64,000 nucleotides of DNA from Sphagnum compactum. Lineage: Eukaryota > Bryophyta > Sphagnopsida > Sphagnales. Shown in pieces: positions 1 through 13,149 of the stretch. The notes under the pieces are model-generated. The model saw nothing but the letters and a program-made list of their open reading frames with translations. It did not search any database and was not told the origin of the DNA. Positions within the stretch are counted from its first letter, which is position 1. Each line of letters opens with the position of its first letter. The translations under genes were made by a program, and so were the position numbers. Location: assembly GCA_965153455.1 (NCBI GenBank), contig OZ234493.1, positions 29,688,213 through 29,752,212 of the forward strand, read 5' to 3'.

Positions 1-179
1 TGGTTTGGCTTGACTGGAATCAATATTGCCTACCCAACAACATTGTTTTGTTGATCAATGTGGACAAATTTGACCCCAATCTCATCCTTGTCAACATCAA
101 CAAGTCAAGACCTTAGTATAGATTTCAGGATGCAGCTACCATAAGATTGGAAGTTTAAATACAAGGGGGAAGAAATGAG

Positions 180-500
180 ATAATGGGTCTCCATAGGGAA
201 ACCTTACTAAAATTTCTCCAAAGGGAAACCATAACAAAATTTATCTACATGAAACCCCACCAAATCGTTTTTATAGGGAAGCACTATTAAAATTTCTCCA
301 CATGGTGATATTTCTGAATTCATTGTGGGGAACTATTACCAGAATCCAATTGCAACAACAATTGGTTAAGATTGATAGAAAACTGGAACCATTTGCAAAT
401 TTTGGAACATTGGAATCCCCTATCAAACAAATTCTATAGGGAAACCTTTTTGAAATTCCCTATAGGGAAACATTATCGAAGTTTCTCCAAATGGTGATAT
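180..500. repeat. Degenerate short repeat, core TAGGGAAACC
   Basis: The core (A)TAGGGAAAC(C) recurs at about 193, 220 (AAGGGAAACC), 280 (TAGGGAAGC), 436 and 463. It is often followed by AAAATTTCTCC and then by ATGGTGATATT. Spacing is irregular, so this is a decayed local repeat rather than a clean tandem array. Confidence 0.6.
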
Positions 501-1744
501 TATCGAAAATTCATTACACGAACATACTACTGAAATTCAACTAGATCATGCAACACCTTGTTAACATTGGCACAAAACCAAAATCAATTACATATTTTAG
601 ATCATTGGAATTGGCTATAGATTTTGGAACAATGGAATAAGCTACAAATTTTGTAACATCAAATTTCCAGTCTCACAATGGCGTTGCCTTAAGTATTTAG
701 AAGAATCCATGAACATTTCATGAGCATTACTTGTAATCCCCAATATTACATTGTAATTATTTATTTCAACACATTGACATAGTGCACATTGGTCATTATA
801 ATGATCCTATCCAAAACAAAACAATAGTTACCTTGCCTGAATATGCAAGCCACTCCATTTTCATAGGTCACATGTACCATGCACCCTTCATGATCATCAA
901 CTGGATAATGGTTGTCATATGCCCACACGCTTTTGTACATATAAGGAAAAAGATATCACATTAGGGTCAACATCCACCCCATTAGCAATATGCACCCTTA
1001 TGATGTTCAACAACCAAGTTGCAAATGATGGGATATCTTGTGCCAAGTGATTTGACCATTGTATATTCCCTCATGCTCAACACCCACCCATTGCCCTTCT
1101 ACGAAATTCCATACAATCTTGATGCAATGTAAAGCATGCCTTGTGTCACTCTTTGCACCCATGTCCCATCCCATTACACCAAATTAGACAATGTCCAAAT
1201 GTATAGGACAATCCACTATATTGCTACCCACCACCAATTCACGTCTAAGCCTAAACCATTTGCATCCTCACCAAACCATTATGGTTTCACCAAGATTGGA
1301 ACCCAAGTTAGTCAAACTAGTCAATAATCAAACTAGTCAACTTGGAGAGGGTTGCTTGGGAGGAACCCTTCCAAGCTAGCTTCTTGAATTTCCTTTTAAA
1401 AAATCGAATTTTGATAGCAATTTGAAAATTTTCAAGCTCAAATTTTATATTTGATAACTTATTTGATTTTTTGTGTTTAATTTTTATATAAATAGTATGG
1501 AATTTAACCACATTGAATGAGATTTGAGTGTAAGGATGAATCATCATTTGAATGGATGATAGATCAAATTGACTAACCAAATGAAATGAATTTTTAAGGA
1601 AAAAAATGAACCCAAGCAATCTATGTCTATGGATGAAACTAAGTAACTTCATGGTGAATTAACATGTACTAGGTGATGGGGGTTTCCCGGCCACAAATTG
1701 TGGTGTATGATTGAATTAAAATATGTTCTCAATCCCATTCCCCC

Positions 1745-2215
1745 TATCATGAATCATAGATAAAATTTCATGAATGAAATTTAAAGGAACTTTCATGATG
1801 AAAAGAATTTCATGAAATTTTATCCATGAAAGTTCAGCCATTCATACATTGAATTTTTACAAATGATATTTCATGGATGCTTAGCCATAAATCATGGATG
1901 AATTTAATGCATGAAACAAAAACATGAATGAAAATAAATTCATGGATGAAGCAAAAATTGAAAATGATATTTCCTAGGTGAAACTTTACTTCATGGTAAA
2001 GTATACTGAAATTTCATTCATGGAAGTCCATCCATTTTTCCATGGAATTTCACCATGGAATCTAGATGGATTTTAATGTTTGAAGAAACTCTAAATGGAT
2101 TACTTATGGATAATAAAAAACTCTAAATGATATTTCATACATGAAATTTATTTTGATTCAATATACCATGAAACTCCTTAATGGTTGTTTCATTCATCCA
2201 TTAAGGAGAAATTAC
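1745..2215. repeat. Patch dense in ATGAAATTTCATG-type palindromic words
   Basis: Words such as ATTTCATG, CATGAAATTT, CATGGATG and CCATGAAA recur in both orientations throughout, giving many short self-complementary segments. No period is obvious and no protein frame is preserved. Confidence 0.5.
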
Positions 2216-3677
2216 ATCTAGTTGGGTCATTTCACATCCAATAAGAATCCACGACCTTGATTTGGACATAACTTATATATTCATCCAATCAATGGGATTA
2301 AATTCTTCCATCAAAATCGGTGTCATCCATGGACAAAGATTGTGTTAGTCCATAATTTATTTTTTTCCATTTGGTCAATCAATTTTACCTATCATCCATT
2401 TGGATAATGATTTATGCTTGCATTGGCATCACATTCAATAGGCTTAAATTGCACACTGTTTATAAAGATTGAACACACAAAAAGAAACATAAAATTCAAG
2501 CTGGAAACCTGTCATCAAAATGCAATTAGAAAAAATAATCTCTAGAGGTGCTCGCTTGAAAGGGTTGCTCTCAAAGGTTACAAGAGCCATCAAATGGGGG
2601 AAAATACAGGGGGGGTTTGAGTGCATTCCTGAAATTTTTGGCAGCCTTCTTTGTTGGGGGCAGAAAAGGAATACATTTCATGTGTTGGGTAGACCATAAA
2701 ATTTTAATCCTGGAAATTTTGAAGAGCACTTTGGGCAGTCAAGTGGATTTGGTGAGTTGGCAACATAGCATTGGTGATGTGGAGTTGGCGAACTTGGTGA
2801 TATGAAGTGGACAATGTGGCAGAAGTGTGCTTGGTGACTTTGCACACTGGACTTGGCAATTTGGGAAAGTGAACTTGGAAATCTAGAGCTGAGCAAATGG
2901 CATTCCGTAGGAATCGACTTTGTGAAATGCAAAGAGTGTCTGACCCAACCAGAAAAGATTGGACATCAAACAAACATCCTGATAACGTTGTGCCATTGAG
3001 ACCCTCTATTCAACACTCCATTAACTAACCGGGAATAGACAATTGTGATAAAATGCAGACAACCAAATCTCTGATCAATTGTAACATGTTGGACATGGGG
3101 TGGGAAGGTTGCAAAATGACGACATATGATGGATCATATGCACTCGAGTGTTTAAGGAAACAATTGTGCCAACTACGAAAACAATGCAAAATAACGAATG
3201 CTCAGACTCTTGTGATCAATAAGAGACATCAAGAGGAAATAGAGTGGAACCCTTTAAAACGCTTTTTGGGCTTGTTGGGATAACTTTGTAAACAATGGAA
3301 AAACTACCCTTGCCATCAAAATCAATGAGAGACAAGTTCAGCTCAGACTTTAATGACACAGAACACAAGACTTAATGATTGCTGTTTCTCAATGATAGTA
3401 GCTAGAGAAATGGAGGATCTAGTGGTTGAGAAAGTCAGCAAACCTCAAACTGAAATCTCCAAATTTTAATCAGAAAACTGTTCTCAATATGAACATTCAC
3501 AGCATTTATAACTTCCATACAGCAATTTCTGACATTTTAGGCAACCTATACCCAGAACTCTCCATTTATGCAAGCCTTGCACTTACATTGGCAATTCTCT
3601 TTTTTAGTAGTCCAGATGGCAATACTGACTGTGTGAAGCATTTCTAGATCCAGCAACCAAAATTGTCACCCATTTCC

Positions 3678-6600
3678 TCAATCCTGCTGGCATGCAATTT
3701 CTGGAGCTTTCCTTTTGCGTCGTTTTTTCTCCACAAATTTGGCAAGGCGATTACATGCCATTTGAAGCTGATTTGGGGGCATTGATGCATAGCATACCCT
3801 GAAATATCCTGGTTCAGCATAATGGCAGGCTTCACCTGGATACAAATGCATGATTCTGTTACATGGCCCAGGCTTTCAATGAACTTGGAATGAAGCTACC
3901 ACAAAATCACAAAAAAAAAATCAGAATCCAGTGCTCATAGGGACTCCAAAGGCAAGCATCCTATCCCAAAAGCCCACCTTGACATCAATTGCTGGCGATA
4001 TAACTAACATTGGATGATTCCAAAATGAAATTTCTACTGGAGTGAGATTACTGTGCTCAGTAACACAAACCTGGTGTAAGGACTATTCGACATTCATCAA
4101 GAATCTCTTTCCAAAGGCACACCTCTGCCTTAAATGTTGACTGCAAGACAAAGTCAGACAGTAAATTATACACCTTCAGCAAATCTCAAGACAAAAATGT
4201 GAGAGTGTATGGAAGTCACTAGACTACACTGTTGAGAAGACACAAAGAAAGTTCTTTAAAAAGTACTGTTACCCTATGACTCTGGTTTGGAGCCATGATA
4301 TTTTTTGTCAGTCTATATCAAACTTTCATGTGAAGACAAGGTCCAAACTTCCATTCCAAATTTAACTCTGAACGGAAAGCATTGCATGCTCAGGGATCAG
4401 AAGCACATGAATGCAGCAGCTGTGCATTGACCACATCTATGATTATATTGTCTACAGCATAAATGCACATTGTGCAAAGCTGCTGTTGTACTATTACATA
4501 CTTGGTTGGAAGGTCATCATTAGCTTCAGAATGGCCACAATCTATAAAATACTTTAGTTTTGTTCAATGAAGTTGTGAGTTTTTACCCATTCTATGCAAG
4601 GCAGGAAGATGTGTCCAAGCAGTGAGGGGATAGTTAAGCTACTGTGCACCATCTACCTACTTGCTTTGAAACCCTACCCATGGATCCATTTTCATGGTAG
4701 CAAACAGAAAGCCTGGACAAATCAGGGAGGAAGGATGAAACAGACCTCAGTCAAGAGGGTTCTGAGGTCAAGCCAGCAAAACATGGCTGCACATGCTGGC
4801 ATGTACTTGAGCTTTGCCATCTCCAATGACCTTGTAAGCAGTTCGTATGAATTCTTCAGTCGCCTGCTTGTACCATCAAACAGATTGCAACCCTCTGATT
4901 CCAGGACTTGAACTAGAATGCCATATCATTTCACTTGATCCTAACAGAATTCTGTCATCAGTTTCAACTATCTGAACCTTAGATTCTCCGAGTATCTGAC
5001 ATGTATACAGAAGATAATCCAGCTATGACAACAGGGATACACATACTCTTTGTCATGGGGCCCCAAGTTCAACACTGACAGCATTTCAGTCTTGAGAAAA
5101 TGAGAAGTGAAAGTCTGTACCGGTTGTTTTCTGCAACATAAGAATCCACAAACAATTCATCTTCCAACATGATGGCAAGAGCATGTTGTGTGTCATTCGA
5201 TACTGCTGCAAACATACCCATATTTTGCCAAAACTGCAGATATCCAAACCATGAACATTACTGTCTGGAGCACAACATCTTCAACAGACATCCCATTATC
5301 CAAACAATTGTGATTGTACAGAAAAGTGAGGTGATAAAGGCAACATGTACATGAAGCTTGCAAGGAATATTCTGAATTCTGAGAACTTCAAGAACACTGG
5401 TTTGTGATCCAGACCTAGATTATGGTAAATTTCAAAATTGCAAAAACGCAGACATGGCATGTTCTCTGGCTGCATTTTCAAAGCATATCACACTTGGGAC
5501 TCTGTTCATCTTCACAAATCTCAGATTGGATAACCAGGAGGCCAGCAAAAACCCATTTGCACGCAGAAGCATAGAGGATAGCACCTGTTTCAGTTGTTTA
5601 CCAGTGTTTAATATGTCCAGTAATACCCCTTTAGAGGCCATTACAAACAGAAAGAAAAGAGTTAGAAGATTATGCTTGCCTCAAGAAGGTCTTTGCTTTT
5701 GGTATGCAGACAACCCACACGGAAGCCATTCATGCCAAAATCTTTGCTCATACCATATGCAGTGTGTACAAGTTCAGCAACAAGCTCAGCTGACAAAAGA
5801 TTCTCTTTCACTGCATTGCTTGCCACCTTCTCCAAGCTCACAAACTCATCAACTGATACCCTACAAAAGCAACACCCTCTTATATCTCAGCAGCAACAGA
5901 ACACCACTCTTTCTTGAGGACTTCCACACAGCCCAAATATTTGGGACATGTCTACAATTGTATCCATATGGCCCATCAATTGTATGGAATAGATAATCTG
6001 TCTATGTGCAGTGTCTTCCACTGTAACAACCAGAAACTCTACTTAGCCCTCCTGGCCTTCCAAAATACTGTCTGCAAGCCATTACTCCTGACACACACTA
6101 TACACCAGAGAATGCCAAGCATCAGGGTGTGTGGACTTGAGCTTTGAGGTAGAGGATTCACAGGTTCCCCTAAATTGATAAGCAGAAATAAGTAAAAGCA
6201 CAATGGAGTTACCCAAACTTGGAATTTGCATAGATTTCATCTGATAGAACATGGAGTCCCCGATTCACAGCCCATAACAGGAGCTCCTGGCACAAAACAT
6301 CACCAAAAGATTCAGAATTTCCACAGAAGTTAGCGAAAGCTAAAAACCTGGTACTAAATGATATCTGTTAAATTGGCAAGGTCTCCACACCATGGCTGAT
6401 ATTGTCAACAAAATTGGAATAAAAGAAGGAAGTCCACCAAACTCTCCAGGACCTCATAAGAAAGATCCATGATGAAGAAGAACCAGAATTCACCTCCCTA
6501 AACACTCACTCCTCACACTCTCAATCTCCTTTTCTGCTATGTTGTCAAGATCTTTGAGTTCTGTGAGCTATCATATGCTAGCACTCTTAATTTTCAAACA

Positions 6601-8976
6601 CACTTTGTGCAAAAGAACTGTGAACCTTCTGGTGCCTGCATCTCCCATTCTGGCAGAGAGGATTAAATGAAAAACCATACCTTTAAGGTTGCTTCAGGAT
6701 AAAGTGTTCCCAGCGGGTTTCCTGGATTAGTGATGAGAAGCATGCGAGCATTGATTCCTCGCTTTGCTGCCTCCACCACTGCATCTTCCATCTCAGCAGC
6801 TGTTGGAATGTAGGTCTGGGTATTGCCAGGTTGAACAGGTATTGGAATCACCTCATTCTGCAATGCCATCATGATACCATTTTCAAGAAGGTCTGCAATA
6901 GCCAAGAGATAATTTTGGAAGTAGAAAACTTTGCACTATTTTACACTTTTAATCCAGATTTGTCCATCCTGTACTCTGCTCTCAACTTGAAACCCTCCCA
7001 TATAATTCATCTTGGAAAACCATTTACAGGATCTCTGCAAGATGAGGCTCATGACCCAATAGAAATTCTAATCTGGATCATCAACTATGAGACAGACCAA
7101 CTGCAATGAGCAGAAACTGCAAGCAAATGGCTTCTATCTCATGAAGAACATGTAACACAAAAACAGAAAACACTACTGTCTAAAACTCACCCTAATAGCC
7201 ATGTCATTGTCAAAGGCTGGAAAGTAAGGAGCAGGAATGAGGCAGCCCTCTCCTGGATTGCAAGCAGCAAAGAAGAAGAGGTCCAGAACACTGTACTTCC
7301 ATCATCCCACACAATTTCACATTACAAATCTATGTTCTGAAGTGATGTGAAATTTTCTCACTTCAGAACCATCTGCACGCTAATAAATATGACAGCTCAT
7401 GAACAGTTCAGAACTGATACAACTACTTGAAAATATGTCTCAAAACACAGCTAGAGAAGGAAACACAAGGAGAAGAAGCTTCCTAATCTTACGCAGTGAC
7501 TCCACTTGAAATGCAAATGTGAGAAGGATTGACCTGCACAATGCAGTGAGAAATTGCATCATCAACATTTACAACTTGGTGATCCATCCATTGAAGAACC
7601 ATAAATCAAGATTTTAACTGTTGCACATGAAAAGCCAGTACTCCATAACCTATGAACAGCAAGTACGTTTCTTTTCACACCAACTGTATGAACATGTTTA
7701 CCTCCACACCCATGAAGGTTCTTTGCATCATCCTTGCAATTGCATTCCGTAATCGTTCACCTCCTCTGAAGTTGCCATACAAACCCACTGTTGCTGGCAC
7801 CTCCCGACAATTCCTGCCATCAAGCAGAAAGAATTCATCTGAACCATAAATAAGTAGATTTGTGTCTTTTATCGATCTTGCATCATGGGTCACAGTCGTA
7901 AAGCCAACATGCAGCTCATGGCAAACAAGGTTGTAACTGTATCTAGCCACAGAATCTAGAAAAAGTTTTTCCACCATATGATTTAGGGCAATCTGGTGTG
8001 GCTCATGCTAAGGGGTCTATGTGAATACAATTTCAGCCTTGCACTTCTGTCCCCTAATCTTTAACCTTGCATCCATGAATATGTTGTGAGAGAAAAAGGA
8101 CCAGTGAAGATCATCCATGACGAGCTGGAGACCCAATTGATATGATGAGAGACAACAAAGCAAAATTGTATGATTCTGCCAACTGGATTCTAGGAAAGAA
8201 GAAGCACTAGTAACTTGAGCATAAAGTTCCCCCTACCGTATCTTCTCATGGATAAGGTCGAAAGACAAGACACTTTCTGCTGTCGCCATCTGTCCAGCCC
8301 ACCACACATTTTTCTCTTACTCCACTTGAAGAGAACCAGAAATCCAAATGTACACAAGACATGCAAACATGTATTGTTCACCCTTCAACTAAGCAAGATA
8401 CGAGCAAACTCACTCATGAAATGTCCAAAACCTTGTCCAAGCAGCATTTGTGTTGCATTGGAACAGGAAAAGGGAAGCTCTATCTGTACAAATTTTCACT
8501 TTCAATTGGAGACAATCAACAGGCATCCAGTATAGATAGTGACATTGTGTACACTTTTGAAACCCACCCTTCCTCCAAAATCCATATGAAAACCTTCACG
8601 CCTTGCCAAGCTGTGGACCCTAATCTCATTTTGAGTCCACAGCTAAACTAGGCATTTCGGCAAGAAACCTTAAAACCCTAATTGTAACATCAGTAGCAAA
8701 TGTGCCACGATGTCTCAAAGTTCGTTACCAAGCCCCTAAGGTCTGCTCAAAGATCTGACAGAAACAAAGAACAGTATGGATATCGTAAGAGGAACCTCTC
8801 ACCAGAAAGTAACCATCAGGATTGGTAGGTGACCATTGATCTGCCTTTGCGTCATTTACAGCTTGAATGTAGGGAGAAAATGGTGTCAGTGCCTTACTTC
8901 CTCTGAGTGACAAACTGGTTCCCCCTTTCCCTGCTGCATGATGATTCCCATCTTTCGTCGCTCCATTTATTGGCAT
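3678..8976 (-). CDS. ACS: ACC-synthase-like PLP-dependent aminotransferase (12 exons)
   Basis: A fold-type I PLP enzyme of the 1-aminocyclopropane-1-carboxylate synthase family, predicted cytosolic. Exons on the minus strand, in order: 8976-8803, 8289-8237, 7813-7702, 7533-7493, 7290-7191, 6857-6681, 6286-6213, 5860-5680, 5233-5121, 4863-4746, 4140-4071, 3835-3678. All phases close, giving 456 aa, close to the usual 450-490. Landmarks: AES of the AENxLxFDLI motif near residue 65, NPGNPLGT at 204-211, SDEIY with D235 and Y238, PLP lysine K283 in YGMSKDFGMNGFRVG, SNDTQHALA near 315, and the substrate arginine R417 in YFRVCYA. Intron 8 starts with GC, not GT. The start is the first ATG after an upstream in-frame stop. 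The N-terminus is short and lacks the seed-plant extension. The family is certain; whether it makes ACC is not, because ACS homologues outside seed plants may instead act as C-S lyases. Confidence 0.9.
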
Positions 8977-9599
8977 GACTCGCAATTGCCTCAGACCCAG
9001 CAAGCTCACATCTCCGCTATAGGTCTGTCAAATGCCGTTGCACATCCGGCTTTCTCTCCCACCCAGTCTCTATCCTGATGCATACGAAATCAGCACCAAT
9101 AGTCCGAATCCTATTACCACGAACTGCTTCACCTCCAAACACACACTCCCTCTACATACTCACCCCTGGTTCAATTCTCTAGCTCTTGCAACTTATATCT
9201 CCATCTTTCCTTCCCTCTCCCTCTCTCTTTCGATACGGGATCAGAAACAGGGGAAGAAAAGTAGGCAAAGACAATCCCGAACCCTATCCACGCTCTTTAG
9301 GTCTACAAACACAAAACAAGTGGTAAACAACTCCCCCATAAACACCCACATCCGTAGAGCTATGAAACTGCAACAACAATACTCATATGTGCGCTATTCC
9401 TATGCCACTTTCGGCACTCCGTTGTCGGATGAGTGGCAATGATATATATCTTCGGCACCGCAAATTAGGAATCTTATTCTTCAAAAGCGATTCGGAAGTG
9501 GCTGTTCATTAGAGCAAACTGTGTTTCCTTAATTCGTCTACCCGCTCCGTTCAAGACGAGAAAGTGCGGTGCTGCACAGGCGTAGGAAGCCAAGCGGCG
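8977..9599. promoter_or_regulatory. Divergent intergenic promoter region
   Basis: The 623 bp lie between the start codons of the minus-strand ACS-like gene and the plus-strand plastid gene, so both promoters must fit here unless there are untranslated first exons elsewhere. A TATATAT stretch at about 9444-9450 lies some 150 bases upstream of the plus-strand ATG and could serve as its TATA box. A CT-rich tract (about 9210-9235) resembles plant Y-patch elements. Confidence 0.4.
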
Positions 9600-12500
9600 A
9601 TGGCGGCTATTATACCTGTTACGGAAGCTGTCTCTCCCTTCGCGCTACGCCCTCACTCGCAAGATCCCTCCAAAGCTCGTTCGGCCATCTGCGGTTCCAG
9701 GCTGAAAAATTCCGGACTGACACACCTGCCTCTTGCAACGTCTCTGTCCGGTAAGTACATGTGCCTCGACACAGATCCTGTTCTATATCTTGTCGATCTT
9801 CTTTGAGGTTCTTGTGGTCCCGGAAGGTGTGATGTGTCTGTCTTTTTTTGGGGGCGCATTTAGGGATGCTCTTTTCGTCTGGTGGAATAGATTTTTTGCG
9901 TTCATAGATGGTCGTTTCACTTCGTGCAATGCCGGAGGTTGAAATTTCACAGTCGACATATGGGGAGATCATAGGTTTGAAGCAACTGGCTTCTTATTGT
10001 TGTGCGCTCTTTATCTGACGATTTGTCTTGAGAATTTAGTCGAGGACTGCTTTTAGAATTCCAAGGGATTGAATAAATCTCTTCAAGGAGCTTTGAGTAG
10101 GATAATGAGAGTGTTTGAACTCCAAGTATTTCCAATTTCACGTTGTTCAAATCTGTGTCTGGTATAAGAGGAGGAAAATGTTGTTCTGGTGACTCTGGAG
10201 AACTTACCGAGTCCGAGTTTATTCAAAACGTTGGTGGAACAATGCCATTGATCACCTACATATTTCTTTGTGTTTGCTTCTTTGATGATACTTGAGATCA
10301 AGGCAGATTCAACACAGTCGGTTTCAGCCATGAATTTTACTGTGTGCAGAAGTTGGTTCTATTATAATCTTGGGAATTTCATGACAAAGAATTGACTGGA
10401 GCATCTTTTTTCATGGAATGTGGATTCAAATTACAAGATCTTCCCTCCATGGGCCAGTGTTCCAGAGTACCATCTGCAGTATCATCTTGCATTCTAGGGT
10501 TTAAGCCTTAAGGTTGAAGAGTACTAGTGCCAGTTTCTGTGATATATTGTGTGTTCAAAGGTTTCAGGCATTGCGATTCAACAGTCCTTTAAGAATAGTG
10601 TAAGAAAGTTAAGATGGATACAGGTTTTCTCCATTGTTCAACTGGATGGCATGTTTTTTTCCTCAGGATGGTAAGTCATATCAGACTTGTCCACATAGTC
10701 CAAGACACAGAAGTTCTTGTACAGAGCTTCACTTATTTCATTGTCTTCTGGACCAAAGACATATTGTTGTTTCTACATGTGGAAAGCAGAACAAGGGCTT
10801 CTTGTCATAAGCCATGCAACAAACGGAAAGCCTACAAATGGGACATTTAGGGGCTCCAATAGCAAGTTTCCAAAATACAAAAGTGGAGGGCAGACTGGTG
10901 TAGATCCTTTGGGCCAGAGCTGGGATCCATGGAAGAAATCTGCGAAACCCTTGGAATCGGGAAGGTTGGGAAAGGATACTTTTTACAGAGACCACACAGC
11001 CGAATTGGAGGAGTTCAGTAATAGAGAAATAAATCCAAGCAAATATGGTGTGCAAGGGAATGAGGGGGAGGAACCTTACAGAATACTTGAGAATGGGCAA
11101 AAAGCTTATTTGGATGAGCTGGATGTGCTGACATTGCTGGATCCACCAGCCTTCATTCGCCCAATGGATTCCAGAACCTACAACCATGCTACCTTTCTCT
11201 GGTAACTGATGGACAAGAGCTTAAAAGTTTCAATCACTCCTCCCTAGGATGTATGTGAATGTTTGAACTTGCAGGGCTTCTTTGGAGCTATGATGATTCC
11301 CAAAAAGATTGAGCCTTCAGATTCTTATGGGTTGTAGGAAGAAGATTGGAGATATACCAGAGGAGCGCAGGCACCGACTGCTTGATTTGCTTGAGCCCAA
11401 GTAGGTTTGCACATGTTCACTCTTTCTGTTTGTATTTGGCCTCCTTGGAATTTGTGTGCGAGATACCAATGGCTTGAGTGTAATTGGACCAAAAGCTTTC
11501 TATATCCATCAATATCATGTCCTTGTCATAATGAAGCATAAGAGGGCAGCCAGCCTTTGCATGATTAGATATGGATCTCATCTTCCTGTGATGGTTGCTT
11601 GATCAATACCGTGCAGGCATATTTCATCCATGTGGAAGCTGTCCGGACTTAGGTATGATTTTCCAGACCTACTTGTGGAGGATGCTGCAGGGTTGCTCCC
11701 TAACAAAGCTATTGAGAAGCCACTCAAACCTATCATCTGGTCTGGGCAAGTGAATGAAGGTTAGAGGCATCTGAATCAGCATCTCTTTCTGTTAGAGATG
11801 TGAATATTGAGAATTCAAGATGTTCTCCTGAGTCTTCTAGTATGTATGCAGCAGTGTTAAATTGAAATCTTGCATCATGAGCCGTGATGTAACTTAAATG
11901 GGTTATCAGGTGTTATTTTGCTTATGACCATCCTCAGCAGAATATGAGCTGCCCATGACTTGTTGAAAGATCAATGTTCAATAGTGCCTTGTAGGACTAC
12001 ACTAAATGATAGGTCTACAAATTTCTTCAGGGTGAAATGCTATCTGGATTTTTCCATTTGTACACAGCTGCCTTCTCAAAGGCAGCTGAATTACATTACT
12101 GATTTTGTGGTTCTGCATGGGCGGTGTGCACTTGATACAGTGCCTTCCATTTTTGGCTGGCTCAGCCGATTCAAGAAGGTGAGACACAGGTGATTCTCAT
12201 TTTTTCTTTTTGGTGAAAATAATTTCCCTTCTGTTGAGCATCTTACCATACTATAGTGTTGGACCATGTTTTGGAATGTCCATTCAACTTTGCAGTGTCT
12301 TAATTGTTGCAGGCCTTTTTTGTCAGCAAGGACAAGGAGCTCTATGGCAGGGTCATTGTAGGCAAGGCTCATACCCAGTTTTCAGATATATTGACTGTGC
12401 AGGTCTTTAAAGGGGTAGCTGGCTCTCCCTTTTGTAAGAACGTACTAATTCAGGCAATTCCCATAGTTGCTCCAACCCTGGGTAGTACCAGGTTGCACAT

Positions 12501-13149
12501 ATGTCCCTTTACAATTCTTTGTGGTTGAGTTGGCAAATGAGATCATTTTTTGTTGAGAGGAGTGGCTCTCAATAAAAATTCTGCATCCCAGTTTCAATCT
12601 GATGTAGCAATTGCCTCAGTATGCCCAATATGCAGGAGGCCCTCTGCTAGAGGGAATTGGGCAATTATTTGCACCTCTTTATTTCCAAGTTAGGCCAGTC
12701 CAAATCGTGCCCGCAACAAATGAGACATGCGATTTGGCATTTTGCTATGGAGATGGGCATTTCGAACTTAAAGATGCTGTGCCAAAAGGGTATCCTCAGC
12801 CGGGTATGCACTGTTTTCCACATTTTGCAGTGATTTTGGGTCAGTGATTGCATAGTGGGAGCCTTGTGTTTCATCCTTTCCTCAAACATTTGAGGTAGGA
12901 CGTCATGGATAAACAGTCATGTTCATCTTCCTTTGTTGATCAAGATTGTGAGTGTGTGCATGCAATGTGACAGGGAGACAACCATGGCCCTTTGGCAATT
13001 CTTTCTTTGACTACATCCGAGCAGTAGGCCCAGGGGTACTTGTTGGCCAATCATGGTATGGAGCTTCACCCACCAAGGAGATGAGTCCTCGCAAATATCT
13101 TGGCGAGTTTGTTCTGATTCGTAACTTTGAGAAGACCACCAAGTTGTGA
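9600..13149 (+). CDS. Conserved-looking plant protein of unknown function, probably plastid targeted (8 exons)
   Basis: I do not recognise the family. Exons: 9600-9750, about 10790-11201, 11338-11400, 11617-11749, 12031-12178, 12313-12402, 12620-12803, 12974-13149, with good GT-AG sites. The first 50 residues are rich in Ser/Ala/Arg/Lys and poor in acidic residues, as in a chloroplast transit peptide. The middle has an acidic, charged stretch, then RPMDSRTYNHATFLW and ERRHRLLDLLEP. The C-terminus carries WPFGNSFFDYIRAVGPGVLV and then a stop after FEKTTKL. There are no clear membrane helices. Exon 5 has a problem. Read in phase from exon 4 (GEMLSGFFHLYTAAFSK) it meets TGA at about 12100. A different frame is then open and joins exon 6 in phase. 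This could be a one-base indel, a sequencing error, or an alternative exon 4 donor at about 11740. The 5' edge of exon 2 is also uncertain. Confidence 0.6.

Larger units (their letters stand above)
1..3677. other. AT-rich intergenic DNA, no gene recognised
   Basis: No open frame here gives a recognisable protein on either strand, and no splice-bounded exon series could be built. The stretch holds short degenerate repeats (listed separately) and a patch at about 2745-2890 rich in TTGGTGA / CTTGGCAA motifs. The last few hundred bases are the 3' flank of the ACS-like gene on the minus strand. Confidence 0.6.

Noticed and set aside
5454-5996. 180-codon plus-strand open frame inside the ACS-like gene
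   Set aside because: It is the complement of ACS-like exon 8 and flanking introns.
10667-10670. Possible 4-nt microexon GATG between a strong acceptor (TTTTTTTCCTCAG) and donor (GTAAGT) in the unknown plastid gene
   Set aside because: Including it with the next good acceptor (before 10725) makes a TGA stop, and exon 1 joins exon 2 in frame without it.
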